A DNA stretch of 64,000 bases from the NCBI RefSeq assembly GCF_020171785.1, contig NZ_JAIVAE010000003.1:544612-608611 (forward strand), read 5' to 3'. Made by a program: the position numbers and the translations under genes. Source of the DNA: Guptibacillus hwajinpoensis. GTDB taxonomy: Bacteria; Bacillota; Bacilli; Bacillales; Guptibacillaceae. Positions within the stretch are counted from its first letter, which is position 1; each line of letters starts with the position of its first letter. Shown piece after piece: positions 38,124 to 46,990 of this stretch. The notes under the pieces were generated by a model. It was not told the DNA's origin, did no database searches, and was given only the letters and a program-made list of their open reading frames with translations.

Positions 38124-38290
38124 CTTTTGACCTGAAAGTTTCTCCTCACATCAAAGTGCGAGGATTACATCTTTGGCGGCTTAAAGAAGCTCTCTCCAGA
38201 GGTGCGTCTAACAAGAGTCTTTTTGCCTGAGAGATTCACAACTTTGCTTGCTCCTTCGGCGCTGCATCTAGCAGTCTCTCCTCTTGCCTT
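38077..38290 (-). promoter_or_regulatory. Tandem glycine riboswitch of gcvT-PA-PB
   Basis: On the minus strand the sequence carries two glycine aptamers. The first has GGAGAGAC, CGCCGAAGGAGCAAGC and AATCTCTCAGGCAAAAAGAC. The second has CTCTGGAGAGAG, GCCGCCAAAGATG and ACTTTCAGGTCAAAAGGACAGAG. A terminator follows immediately, so this is probably an ON switch that lets gcv be read when glycine is high. Confidence 0.93.
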
Positions 38291-38335
38291 CATTCGCTTA
38301 TTTTCAGTTTTAAGGTATTGGATTGTACGGATTGA

Positions 38336-38363
38336 TTCATACTATTAATGCTTTCGATTTCAA
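38336..38363 (-). promoter_or_regulatory. Candidate promoter of the gcv operon
   Basis: TTGAAA (38363-38358), a 16-nt spacer and TATGAA (38341-38336) lie about 50 nt before the first aptamer. Moderate match only. Confidence 0.35.
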
Positions 38364-38502
38364 TCCTACCACTACCATAGGAGCGTTGGCAACAATCTTT
38401 TTAATAATAAAAGTATTTTAACTACTATATTAAACACGAACAATATTATACATCAAACTTATTTCATTCGTAAATAACAGTTTTAAAGAGAGGGTTTTCA
38501 TT

Positions 38503-40173
38503 TTGAGGACTGAATTACAATTCGATCAAGAGTGGACAAACAACTTTCTCAAACAAATTGAAGAGGATGGACCATGGGCTAATTGGGAGCTTTTTAAACT
38601 GGCTATCGAAGCTGAACAACATCGGGCTATCCCATCGTTTAAAGGATTACAAGCTCCTACTTACCTTCCTGACTTAACACCTCACCCTTATCAACTCGAA
38701 GCTGCACGGCGAGTCGTTGAGGAGATGAATGGAAAGGCAATTCTAGCAGATGAGGTTGGTCTCGGAAAGACAATCGAAGCTGGTCTTATAATTAAAGAAT
38801 ATATGATTCGTGGGTTAGTAAAAAAAGTTCTTATTCTTGTCCCAGCCTCGTTAGTGTCTCAATGGGCTATCGAGCTTAACACAAAGTTTTATATACCTGC
38901 TGTTGTTCAACGAAAAAGCTATGTTTGGGATCAGTGTGATGTTGTCGTATCCTCGATTGATACAGCAAAACGTGAGCCCCATCGGTCAATTGTTTATGAG
39001 CAACATTATGATATGGTCATCATCGATGAAGCGCATCGTTTAAAAAACAACCGAACAAAAAACTATGAATTTGTCCAACATTTGCCTAAGAAGTTCTGCC
39101 TTCTATTAACAGCTACTCCCGTTCAAAACCGTCTTGATGAAGTTTTCAACCTAGTATCATTACTAAAACCAGGTCATCTCGGCAGCTTTGAGAATTTCGA
39201 AAAGGATTACAAAGGAAAAGAAAAAAATGCTGAAGACGAAGAGAGACTTCGCACACTTATACAAAAAGTAATGGTAAGGAATCGCCGTGAGGATACTGGT
39301 ATGGATTGGCCTGAACGCATTGTACAAACGGTACCGATTACTTTCTCACCTGAAGAAGAAGATCTTTATCGTTCAGTTGAAGCATTGAAAAAAGAACCGA
39401 TTTCAACCCGTAGTCAATTTTCGATTATTACTTTATTAAGGGAAATTTGCTCAAGTCGTGAAGCTGCCTATATGACGTTAAAAAAAATGCTTGAAAAAGA
39501 TTCTCTTGATGAAGTCACACAAACCTTCATCCACTCCTTAATTAAAAAAATTGAAGGTGTACCAACAAATTCAAAAGCACAAAAAGCCCTTGAACTAATA
39601 CAATCAATTGAAGGAAAAGTCATTATCTTCACGGAATATCGGGCGACACAGCTATATTTACAATGGTTTTTAAAAGAGCACGGTATTACTTCCGTTCCTT
39701 TTCGAGGTGGGTTTAAACGCGGAAAGAAAGATTGGATGAGAGAGTTATTTAAAAATCACGCTAAAGTTCTTATTGCCACAGAAGCTGGTGGCGAAGGGAT
39801 CAACCTTCAATTTTGTCAGCACGTCATTAACTATGACCTTCCATGGAATCCTATGAGGATTGAGCAACGGATCGGCCGCATTCACCGACTCGGACAAGAA
39901 GGGGATGTTCACATTTATAATTTTGCAACAAAACATACGGTTGAAGAACATATACTTACCCTGTTATACGAAAAGATCCAGCTGTTTGAAAGTGTCATAG
40001 GTCAATTAGATGAGATCTTAACTCGCCTTGGGATGCGTGATATTGAAAAACATATTTCTGACATTCTCCTTCATTCCGAAAGTGAAGGAGAAATAAAAAT
40101 TAAGATGGATAATATTAAAGAACTAATCAATTATCAAAAGGAGGATTCAGATGCATCAAGAAAATATTCATAA
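38503..40173 (+). CDS. yqhH: YqhH, SNF2/Rad54-type helicase
   Basis: A 556-residue SF2 ATPase. It has Q-motif-like HPYQLEAARRVV, Walker A ILADEVGLGKTIEAGLI, DEAH box (VIIDEAHRLKN), LLTATPVQNR, and in the second lobe VLIATEAGGEGINLQFCQHVINYDLPWNP and RIGRIHRLGQ. Such proteins remodel DNA- or RNA-bound complexes; the target is unknown. It starts at TTG with GAGAGGG 8 nt upstream and overlaps yqhG by 23 nt. The pair lies between gcv and the com region as in B. subtilis. Confidence 0.93.
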   Translation: MRTELQFDQEWTNNFLKQIEEDGPWANWELFKLAIEAEQHRAIPSFKGLQAPTYLPDLTPHPYQLEAARRVVEEMNGKAILADEVGLGKTIEAGLIIKEYMIRGLVKKVLILVPASLVSQWAIELNTKFYIPAVVQRKSYVWDQCDVVVSSIDTAKREPHRSIVYEQHYDMVIIDEAHRLKNNRTKNYEFVQHLPKKFCLLLTATPVQNRLDEVFNLVSLLKPGHLGSFENFEKDYKGKEKNAEDEERLRTLIQKVMVRNRREDTGMDWPERIVQTVPITFSPEEEDLYRSVEALKKEPISTRSQFSIITLLREICSSREAAYMTLKKMLEKDSLDEVTQTFIHSLIKKIEGVPTNSKAQKALELIQSIEGKVIIFTEYRATQLYLQWFLKEHGITSVPFRGGFKRGKKDWMRELFKNHAKVLIATEAGGEGINLQFCQHVINYDLPWNPMRIEQRIGRIHRLGQEGDVHIYNFATKHTVEEHILTLLYEKIQLFESVIGQLDEILTRLGMRDIEKHISDILLHSESEGEIKIKMDNIKELINYQKEDSDASRKYS

Positions 40174-40951
40174 CTATTTGCGTTCGTATTTTCTCGCGAA
40201 TGATTGTCGTATTCTACACGAAAAACCTGGCCTCCTCGATGTACAACTAACCATTGAACTTGATAAAGAGTTAATGAACAGACCATTTTATTGGCATTAC
40301 CTTGAAAAGACAGGCGGAACGCCAAGACCGATGACACTTACGTTAATTACAAATCAAACTATTGAAGAGAAAGGTGAGTTTGTTCATTTTGGAGCACCAA
40401 GACTGCATCAAATCTTTTCCTCCACCAAAAAACTCGCCTCTTCCATTCGTCTATATGAGGATGTACAAACGAATCAGCAACAGCAATATCCTCTTCATCC
40501 CTGGCTTTGTCTTAATATAAAAATCTCTTATCAATGTGATAGAAAAAAACACCGTCTTCTTTCACTCGGTCTTCACCTTGTTAGTGGAGCGGTAGTCGAT
40601 GACTTTCACAATTTGTTACTAAAAAAGTCGCTTACCCCAAAAATTCCTGACTATGCTTTTACCGTAACACCTATCATAAAACCAGAAAGTGGATTAAAAA
40701 GACTCGAATCTGTTGTAGAAATGCTGCTCACAAAAGAAGACGTACAGTGGGCCGAAGAGGCAAGGGTAAGGTGGGCTTCTGACCAGCACCTTCTTGATCA
40801 ATTTTACGAGGGCAATACGAATGATCAACGATATGAAGTAGAAAAAGAGGCACTAAGGAAACAGTATGAGCCAATCATTACTGCAGAAATTATTAATGGA
40901 GGTATTTTTCACCTTGTTCCCGGTATCGAATCACAACCGTATCCCACTTAA
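40151..40951 (+). CDS. yqhG: YqhG family protein
   Basis: A 266-residue soluble protein beginning MHQENIHNYLRSYFLANDCRI, with PFYWHYLEKTGGTPRPMTLTLI and FHFGAPRLHQIF-like segments. It is the family partner encoded with the YqhH helicase (23-nt overlap, AAGGAGG inside yqhH). No catalytic motif is visible. A joint role with YqhH is an inference. Confidence 0.86.
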   Translation: MHQENIHNYLRSYFLANDCRILHEKPGLLDVQLTIELDKELMNRPFYWHYLEKTGGTPRPMTLTLITNQTIEEKGEFVHFGAPRLHQIFSSTKKLASSIRLYEDVQTNQQQQYPLHPWLCLNIKISYQCDRKKHRLLSLGLHLVSGAVVDDFHNLLLKKSLTPKIPDYAFTVTPIIKPESGLKRLESVVEMLLTKEDVQWAEEARVRWASDQHLLDQFYEGNTNDQRYEVEKEALRKQYEPIITAEIINGGIFHLVPGIESQPYPT

Positions 40952-40982
40952 AAAAGCTCGGACTCAACTGTCCGAGCTTTCA
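40950..40982. terminator. Bidirectional terminator between yqhG and yqzE
   Basis: AAGCTCGGAC (40954-40963) pairs with GTCCGAGCTT (40970-40979). T-run on the minus strand after the stem. The yqzE stop codon lies in the loop. Confidence 0.8.
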
Positions 40983-41161
40983 CGCTTCTTTTTCTTCATG
41001 AACATCGCTACCGACATTGGAATGATACCAAACCATCGAAACAAAAAAGGCTGCTTTTTTGCTTTTCTTACAGCACGCTGCTGCTGTCTTTCTTCTTTTG
41101 GTTGATCGATATATGAGACAACTTGTTGTGTCATATATTTCACTAAATCATTCGATGACAT
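40964..41161 (-). CDS. yqzE: YqzE family small protein
   Basis: A 65-residue basic protein: MSSNDLVKYMTQQVVSYIDQPKEERQQ, then RKAKKQPF and a hydrophobic stretch (WFGIIPMSVAMFM). It is the YqzE family, encoded next to comGG in bacilli. The frame runs to 41206, but ATG 41161 with AGGGTG matches the family length. Function unknown. Confidence 0.82.
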   Translation of the reverse strand: MSSNDLVKYMTQQVVSYIDQPKEERQQQRAVRKAKKQPFLFRWFGIIPMSVAMFMKKKKRESSDS

Positions 41162-41218
41162 CTTAATCACCCTTTTATCATTGTCTTCATTATTAAGGGT
41201 GTCCAAATACTTAGTTTC

Positions 41219-41716
41219 TTATCCTATGCGTTGACATATTTCGGCGACAATGTCTTGTACCGAACGATTCGTCGTTTCAATTTCATAATCTGCTTCACGG
41301 TATAGCGGCAGCCTTTCTGTGAAGATAGTGTTAATTTTATTTTGCTTGTTATCTCCAGCAAGCAATGGCCTTGAAGTATCGCCTTCTAATCGCTTAACAA
41401 TTTCTTCGGGCTCACAGTGTAAATAGATCATTGTGCCATTCTGCTTCATATAAGATCGATTTTTTTCACTTAAGACGATCCCACCGCCTGTACTAATAAT
41501 AATATTTTCAGTCGGAAGATTTTTGAGAGACGCTGTCTCATATGATCGAAACGCTTTCTCCCCCTCACTTTCAAAGATAACTGGAATTTCTCGTCCTTGC
41601 ATTTTCGTTATATGCTTATCCGTATCCTCTGAAGGAAGAGCTAACGCTTTTGATAACTCTTCAGCAACAGTTGTTTTCCCTGATCCCATAAAACCTGTTA
41701 AATAGATCGCTTTCAT
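41219..41716 (-). CDS. aroK: Shikimate kinase
   Basis: A 165-residue P-loop kinase starting MKAIYLTGFMGSGKTTVAEELSKAL (Walker A GFMGSGKT), with EDTDKHI (Asp binding shikimate/Mg), STGGGIV and RPLL, the AroK motifs. It phosphorylates shikimate. It begins 2 nt after the comGG stop codon, so it is likely read with the comG operon or coupled to it, which is worth noting because comG is competence-specific in B. subtilis. Confidence 0.94.
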   Translation of the reverse strand: MKAIYLTGFMGSGKTTVAEELSKALALPSEDTDKHITKMQGREIPVIFESEGEKAFRSYETASLKNLPTENIIISTGGGIVLSEKNRSYMKQNGTMIYLHCEPEEIVKRLEGDTSRPLLAGDNKQNKINTIFTERLPLYREADYEIETTNRSVQDIVAEICQRIG

Positions 41717-41718
41717 GT

Positions 41719-42138
41719 TTATCCCTCACTCCATTCTACGACTTCTTTCAATGTTTGATTGTATTGGAACAGCGCAAAAACCTTCGTCGCATTTTGAGTT
41801 GTTCCATTTAGCGTGATGTAAATAACTTCTGAAGGAGAAAACTGAATCGCAGCGTGAACCGTGCCTTCTTCATAAATAAATGTTTTTTCAGTAGTTTCGA
41901 CATCGTTTTTTTGTATATATGAAATTGTATCTTTCATTCCTAACACTAGCAAGGAATGCTTTTTGAATTGTTCCTCTTCACGATCTAGAAATGCTCGTTC
42001 GTTCATTGTTACATAGCATAAATGAAAAATGAACCCAAGAAGAAGTGTGCTAATTAGCATCATCATAGCAGTCATATAGCCTTGGTCATCCAGTTGCTTA
42101 AGACATTTGAAAACTAACTTGTTTCTCCGTGTTCCCAT
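41719..42138 (-). CDS. comGG: ComGG, competence pseudopilus component
   Basis: A 139-residue protein with one N-terminal membrane helix (MTAMMMLISTLLLGFIFHLCYV) and a divergent C-terminal domain. ComGG is the most variable minor pseudopilin and usually lacks the prepilin cleavage motif, as here. Assignment rests on position, last in comGA-GG, and topology. It overlaps comGF by 41 nt. Confidence 0.82.
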   Translation of the reverse strand: MGTRRNKLVFKCLKQLDDQGYMTAMMMLISTLLLGFIFHLCYVTMNERAFLDREEEQFKKHSLLVLGMKDTISYIQKNDVETTEKTFIYEEGTVHAAIQFSPSEVIYITLNGTTQNATKVFALFQYNQTLKEVVEWSEG

Positions 42139-42511
42139 TATTTAGATCCACCTCGATCATTACTCTCCTACCGGAGATTTGAACTGTAAAATCTCTAATG
42201 TTTTGTAAGACAATTTCATGACCGGTATTATTGACGCGGCGACGTATGGAAGATCCATACCGTTCATACTTAACGATCGCTCCATCTTTTTTCGTTAGTT
42301 CAATACTTCCCTTACTAAGTATAATTTGAGTGGCTTCTCGAACTTCTTTAGAAAACAAGTGGAAAAACAAGCGTGTTTCTTCTTGCTGAAAATCTGCCCC
42401 TGAATTTTGGATGGCAGCGCTCATAAGTAAAGGAAGCGTCCAAATAATAGCCAGTAATATGGTCAAGGTTAGCATTAGTTCAAGTAACGTGATCCCTTTT
42501 TCACTACTCAT
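42098..42511 (-). CDS. comGF: ComGF, minor pseudopilin
   Basis: A 137-residue protein with a prepilin-type start: SEKGITLLELMLTLTILLAIIWTLPLLM, with the cleavage site before I/F and the Glu at +5. Part of the pseudopilus that moves DNA through the wall during transformation. It overlaps comGE by 8 nt. Confidence 0.88.
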   Translation of the reverse strand: MSSEKGITLLELMLTLTILLAIIWTLPLLMSAAIQNSGADFQQEETRLFFHLFSKEVREATQIILSKGSIELTKKDGAIVKYERYGSSIRRRVNNTGHEIVLQNIRDFTVQISGRRVMIEVDLNNGNTEKQVSFQMS

Positions 42512-42854
42512 GAGGCAAGCTTCTACATATCAATAATTCATCCTTTTTCTCCTCAATGTAAGAAATGCACAACCCATTCGCTGTTTCAGTTAAGTAAAAT
42601 TCAGTGCCTTCCACGAATTCTTGCTTGGGAGGTACTACATTGTTTAATACAAAGTCATTCCAATATTGATCGAGCAAATGTATCGCTTCCTTTCTCGTTT
42701 GAATGCTCATTCGCTCTTCATAAAGTTGTACATAAATTGGCAATGCACCGGAAGATAAAAGAGTAAGTATAGAAAGGGCTATCAAACCATCAAGTAGCGA
42801 GTAACCATTACAATTTTTTAATATAGAAGCGACCTGCTCCCACCTGTACAACAA
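42504..42854 (-). CDS. comGE: ComGE, minor pseudopilin
   Basis: A 116-residue protein with a weak prepilin motif (NCNGYSLLDGLIALSILTLLSSGALPIYV). TTG codons at 42854 and 42851 lie 7 nt after AAGGAGGAG, so translation starts at one of them. Overlaps comGD by 47 nt. B. subtilis ComGE has a similar size. Confidence 0.83.
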   Translation of the reverse strand: MLYRWEQVASILKNCNGYSLLDGLIALSILTLLSSGALPIYVQLYEERMSIQTRKEAIHLLDQYWNDFVLNNVVPPKQEFVEGTEFYLTETANGLCISYIEEKKDELLICRSLPHE

Positions 42855-43260
42855 GCTTATACTCCTCCTTACCCGACTTCATATAAAGGGTACCTGCCTT
42901 TTGAACATTTCCATTACCGCCATAAACAATTTGATACCCCATTGTTCCTTCATCGATTGTGATGTGATCTGGAATCTCGTTTGTTCTCACTACCGTCGAT
43001 GCATTACCTTGGATACTATAAATACCTTTACTTGGTGAAATCAAAAACCGATAAGAAGAACCATTTACATAAGCGAGTTCTTGAGTATACCTAAGATCCG
43101 ATTGAATCTCTTCTAGGAAATGTTTTGTTACAGAAGCATTTTGCGTAGGCGTAATGTGAAGAAAAACCAGGGTTAAGAGAATCGACAATAGAGAAAGTAC
43201 GATCATCATCTCAATTAAGGTATAGCCAAAAGAATTTATGATGAAATGAAACCTTTTCAT
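42808..43260 (-). CDS. comGD: ComGD, minor pseudopilin
   Basis: A 150-residue prepilin-like protein: NSFGYTLIEMMIVLSLLSILLTLVFLHI, with the conserved Glu in the helix. The ATG at 43260 overlaps the comGC stop codon (TAATG), which is the usual coupling. A longer frame to 43317 lies inside comGC and is rejected. Confidence 0.9.
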   Translation of the reverse strand: MKRFHFIINSFGYTLIEMMIVLSLLSILLTLVFLHITPTQNASVTKHFLEEIQSDLRYTQELAYVNGSSYRFLISPSKGIYSIQGNASTVVRTNEIPDHITIDEGTMGYQIVYGGNGNVQKAGTLYMKSGKEEYKLVVQVGAGRFYIKKL

Positions 43261-43589
43261 TACTCGGCTAAATTCACTTTTCCATCGGTGATCGTTAATT
43301 CCTCTCCACCGGGACAAGTGGTTTCATCCATATCGAGATAGCCATCTGTAACAAGATCAGCAATTGTAGTTGGAAATTCTTTTTTATTCGCTTTGTATGC
43401 TGCTACCTGTGTTTGAGCGACTTTAATCGTTGCTTCACAACTTTTATCTTCAACGACTTCGTTATTTTTCGTTAAACCTGGGACAGCAATTAAAAGAAGA
43501 ACGGAAATAATCATAATAACGATCATCATTTCAATGAGCGTAAATCCCTTTTCTTGTTTAAATAAGCTTATCCATTTTCTTAATTTCAT
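43260..43589 (-). CDS. comGC: ComGC, major pseudopilin
   Basis: A 109-residue prepilin with KGFTLIEMMIVIMIISVLLLIAVPGL: cleavage after Gly and before Phe by ComC, Glu at +5. Two Cys (SCEAT and TTCPGG) match the intramolecular disulfide of ComGC. The mature protein is the main subunit of the transformation pseudopilus. Length close to B. subtilis (98). Confidence 0.95.
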   Translation of the reverse strand: MKLRKWISLFKQEKGFTLIEMMIVIMIISVLLLIAVPGLTKNNEVVEDKSCEATIKVAQTQVAAYKANKKEFPTTIADLVTDGYLDMDETTCPGGEELTITDGKVNLAE

Positions 43590-43603
43590 TCATAACTTCC
43601 CCC

Positions 43604-44632
43604 TTAAATGTTTTGCAAATAATAAAACATCGGCATTAGAATAGACATAAACATCAACATGACGACAAGACCAACACCAACAAAACTAACAGGCTGCAAA
43701 ATCATAAACCCCTTCTTGACAAGCTCTTCAAATCGTTCGCCAACCACCTCCCCATACAGAATAAGCTCCCTGCCGAGATTACCACTTACTTGTCCATGCA
43801 TTAAAATTTCTTTGAACTCAGGTACATATAAACTAGCGTGATCAAATAAAGCTTCTAACTTTTCCCCGCGCATCAACGACAGTGAAACCCGATTAGCTTC
43901 CTCTTGAAAAAAAACAAAATGCGATTGCTTTGTTAATAGCGAAAAAGCCTCGGCAATGGAAAGACCACTTTGAAGTAATAAACCTAAATGAAGGGAGGTA
44001 TGATGAGTAAGGTAGAGAGGGATAAAGAGGTGAACGAATGGTACTTTACTATAAATAATCATTTTCTGTACTGCAGAACTAGGTTTGTTTTTCACAAACG
44101 TAGTAAGATAAATTGCAATGGAAAGACCAATAACACCTACAACAATAGCTGGCATAAACCGAACAAGCTCCATAAAAAACTTCGAAATAAATGGGAGAGG
44201 AACATCAAGCGTTTGGTACAACGTATTAAATTGAGGCAATAAGTACTTTCCTACCACAAATAACATGATGGCAGTCATCCAAAATAGAAAGATTGGATAA
44301 GCAAGCGTACTGCGTAGACGTTTTTGCCATTCACTTCTCGTTTTCATTAACTGTCCAGATGCAGATATGCCTGTCGCAAAATCACGCTGTTCAGACATAT
44401 ACAAGTAAGATAATATATCTCCTGGGAAGTGAAAATCAGCTAAAACATCATGAAAGGAGTCCCCACCTTTTAACCTTACAATAATCATTTCAATGTTAGC
44501 TCGAATGTGATCATTTTGATATAAAGCATAAACCTCCAGACATTTTGCGAGCGAATACCCCTCTTCAAGCATCTTCCCTACCCGACAAAGAAAGTCTGCT
44601 TTTCGATCAAGCTTCCATTTGAATCGTCTCAC
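43604..44632 (-). CDS. comGB: ComGB, pseudopilus platform protein
   Basis: A 342-residue inner-membrane GspF family protein with two T2SSF domains and three membrane helices (around 110-135, 160-180 and 315-340). Motif-like LLQSGLSIAEAFSLL. It is the platform on which ComGA acts. It overlaps comGA by 26 nt. Confidence 0.93.
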   Translation of the reverse strand: MRRFKWKLDRKADFLCRVGKMLEEGYSLAKCLEVYALYQNDHIRANIEMIIVRLKGGDSFHDVLADFHFPGDILSYLYMSEQRDFATGISASGQLMKTRSEWQKRLRSTLAYPIFLFWMTAIMLFVVGKYLLPQFNTLYQTLDVPLPFISKFFMELVRFMPAIVVGVIGLSIAIYLTTFVKNKPSSAVQKMIIYSKVPFVHLFIPLYLTHHTSLHLGLLLQSGLSIAEAFSLLTKQSHFVFFQEEANRVSLSLMRGEKLEALFDHASLYVPEFKEILMHGQVSGNLGRELILYGEVVGERFEELVKKGFMILQPVSFVGVGLVVMLMFMSILMPMFYYLQNI

Positions 44633-45689
44633 GGTTAAATAATCCCAACTCCTTCTCTACGGTTTCTTTTTGAATATAGCCTAAGGCATAGGCTCTAAGA
44701 ATGTAATCTTTAATTGTGGCTTGACCTGGTATGGTTAAGAGATCTGGGTAATCGAGGGCTTTCTGAAGGTGGAGTCCTGCGAGAATTTCAACAACAGCAA
44801 GCTTTCTACGAGTTCTCCTTTTAAGACATTCAAGAGAACACACATCACAATAGGGACACTTTAAAGGAACTAACCGCTGAGTTGCAACGCCTCTTAATGT
44901 TTGAGTGATGTTATGAAGTGGGATACCGAACTCCAGTAATCTTGGAATGCATTCAAGTGTACTTCCCGTATGGAGTGTGGAGACAACCAAATGACCAGTC
45001 ATACTAGCTCTTATTGCGAGTTGAGCCGTTTGTTCATCACGTATCTCTCCTACAACAAGAATATCAGGATCATGCCTTAATCCGGCTTTGAAACCCTCAT
45101 AATACGAAAGTCCAGCCTTCTCGTTCACTTCCATTTGAATAAAATCAGGATTTCTCTTTTCGATCGGATCTTCTATTGTGAGAACACGGCGATGTCGTTT
45201 TACACTTAACGTTTGAAGTAAGGAATACATGGTTGTCGTTTTACCTGATCCAGTAGGGCCTGTAATCATAAATAAACCACTGTTACAACTAACAATCTGA
45301 AGAAGTCGGTTTGCAATTGAGGGAAAAAGAAAAAGTTCTTTAAAGGAGTGAGTTTCATCTTGTGGCAAAATACGAATAACGAGACTTTCGTGGTACGGAG
45401 TTGGAATTGTAGAGAGACGGAGATGAAGTTTTCTTGGGTAAAGAATCATATCCATTGCACCATTTTGAGGACGACGTTTTTCACCGATGTCCATTCCACT
45501 CAAAAATTTAAAATGAGACAATAGCTTTTCAGCGACACTCATTGGTAACCATAAAGCATCGTAAAGACGATTATCCACGCGAAATTGAATGGCTGCCCCT
45601 TTCTCCTTTGGGTGAAAATGTACATCAGATGCTCCCACTTCCATCGCTTGTTTGATAATGTCTTTCCCCTTTTCTTCAATATTCAGCAA
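44607..45689 (-). CDS. comGA: ComGA, traffic ATPase for DNA uptake
   Basis: A 360-residue GspE/PilB-type ATPase: ASDVHFHPKEKGAAIQFRVD, Walker A MITGPTGSGKTTTMYSL, Asp box (LTIEDPIEKRNPDFIQMEV), Walker B DILVVGEIRDEQTAQ and His box (SMTGHLVVSTLHTGS), plus a Cys-rich CPYCDVCSLEC. Start is a TTG with AAGGAAGGTG upstream. First gene of comGA-GG. I see no canonical ComK box (AAAA-N5-TTTT pairs), only the palindrome ACGATTTTAAAATCGT at 45716-45731. Confidence 0.95.
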   Translation of the reverse strand: MLNIEEKGKDIIKQAMEVGASDVHFHPKEKGAAIQFRVDNRLYDALWLPMSVAEKLLSHFKFLSGMDIGEKRRPQNGAMDMILYPRKLHLRLSTIPTPYHESLVIRILPQDETHSFKELFLFPSIANRLLQIVSCNSGLFMITGPTGSGKTTTMYSLLQTLSVKRHRRVLTIEDPIEKRNPDFIQMEVNEKAGLSYYEGFKAGLRHDPDILVVGEIRDEQTAQLAIRASMTGHLVVSTLHTGSTLECIPRLLEFGIPLHNITQTLRGVATQRLVPLKCPYCDVCSLECLKRRTRRKLAVVEILAGLHLQKALDYPDLLTIPGQATIKDYILRAYALGYIQKETVEKELGLFNRETIQMEA

Positions 45690-45733
45690 AACACACCTTC
45701 CTTTCGTCTAAATTCACGATTTTAAAATCGTAA

Positions 45734-45764
45734 AGAAAAGGATTCGCCAGGTCACTGGTAAATC
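45734..45764 (-). terminator. Intrinsic terminator of the alpha/beta hydrolase gene
   Basis: GGATTTACCAG pairs with CTGGCGAATCC (11 bp with one mismatch), followed by TTTTCTTT on the minus strand. It separates the hydrolase from comGA. Confidence 0.65.
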
Positions 45765-45789
45765 CTTCTTGGTAAAGTTAAATATTTAT

Positions 45790-46626
45790 TTATTTAAGTA
45801 AAAACTCTTGAATACTTAATTCAAACAAACACTCTTCTTCAAGGAATGGATAATGGTTGCTTTCTTCAAAAACAACCAATTTGGCATTAGGAATTGCACT
45901 CGCCATTTCTTCGGAATAAGAAAGCGGACATTGCACATCATATCTGCCGCAAGCAATAAGAGTAGGGGTTGTGATAGCAGTAAGCTGTTTTATGACATTA
46001 AACTGTAAAATTTCTCTTGCGAAGAAATTCATTCGAGCTACCGCCATCTTTTTATGTATAGGTTTTGAAAATAAAATCTTATATAGCTCTGGTCGATAAA
46101 GAGAAAGTTTCGTCCTTTTTTCAGTTATTTTTTTTCGTTCATCTTGCTCAAGATCGGGGTCTTTTAACCGCTCAATAAGTTGCTGCATCAGCTCATGTTG
46201 AGGATGATCGACATGATAGATACAAGCGGGAGAAGAAGAGGCGTATTCCCTAGCAGCAGCCCCTACAATGATTAAACCTTTTAGTGAGTTTGATGCATGA
46301 ATTCCATATACGCAAGCCAGCATTCCGCCTGTGGAATGCCCAGCGAAAACCCATTTTCGAATTTTCATCTTTTCGCGTATACTTTCAAGATCAAATACCG
46401 TTTCAATCATAAAAAATTCGTGCGGTGAGTTTACAGAATCTGTGTTTCCTGCTTCTTTAAGATTCACTAAATATACCGTATAGTACTTTGTGAATACATC
46501 TGCAAAATAATCACCGCTGTTATTAAATTGAGAATAAAGATGGGTCACGCAAAGTGGTGGACCATTACCTTTTACAAAAACCTCAAACTTACCTCGTTCG
46601 GTTTTAACGATAAGTTGTTTCCACAT
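45790..46626 (-). CDS. Alpha/beta-hydrolase fold protein
   Basis: A 278-residue alpha/beta hydrolase with nucleophile elbow GHSTGGMLA (Ser about residue 97), a cap region (about 140-200) and the catalytic His in ESNHYPFLEE; ACGRYDVQCP holds the likely Asp. It is near proline iminopeptidase and lipase-like members. Substrate unknown. It lies between the competence operon and the mgsR region, a position where B. subtilis has no such gene. Confidence 0.85.
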   Translation of the reverse strand: MWKQLIVKTERGKFEVFVKGNGPPLCVTHLYSQFNNSGDYFADVFTKYYTVYLVNLKEAGNTDSVNSPHEFFMIETVFDLESIREKMKIRKWVFAGHSTGGMLACVYGIHASNSLKGLIIVGAAAREYASSSPACIYHVDHPQHELMQQLIERLKDPDLEQDERKKITEKRTKLSLYRPELYKILFSKPIHKKMAVARMNFFAREILQFNVIKQLTAITTPTLIACGRYDVQCPLSYSEEMASAIPNAKLVVFEESNHYPFLEEECLFELSIQEFLLK

Positions 46627-46672
46627 TAAGACTCCCCCAAACGGTACTTATTATTCATAAAGAAATGAAAGG

Positions 46673-46990
46673 CTACTCTAGTATGACAGCCGTACCGTAG
46701 GCAATGATTTCTGATGCACTCGTCATAACGGCTGAGGACTGTAACCGAAAAGCAACGATTGCATTAGCACCCTTACTTTCTGCATCCTTTACCATTCTCG
46801 CAATTGCTCTCTGTCTAGCTTCTGTCATCATTTCGGTATACTCAGTAATTTCACCACCAACAATTGTCCGAAGGCTTGCAAGAATGTCCTTCCCTACGTG
46901 CTTAGACTGAACAGTGCTTCCTCTAACATAACCAATCACTTCCTTAATATTTTTGTTTGCGACTTGATCAGTAGTTACGATTATCATCAT
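46673..46990 (-). CDS. YbjQ family (UPF0145) protein
   Basis: A 105-residue protein with VIGYVRGSTVQSKHVGKDILASLRTIVGGEITEYTEMMTEARQRAIARMVKDAESKGANAIVAFR, the heavy-metal-binding-domain signature of UPF0145. GGAGG lies 6 nt before the first of two ATG codons. It overlaps the small membrane protein upstream by 23 nt. Function is not established. Confidence 0.88.
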   Translation of the reverse strand: MMIIVTTDQVANKNIKEVIGYVRGSTVQSKHVGKDILASLRTIVGGEITEYTEMMTEARQRAIARMVKDAESKGANAIVAFRLQSSAVMTSASEIIAYGTAVILE

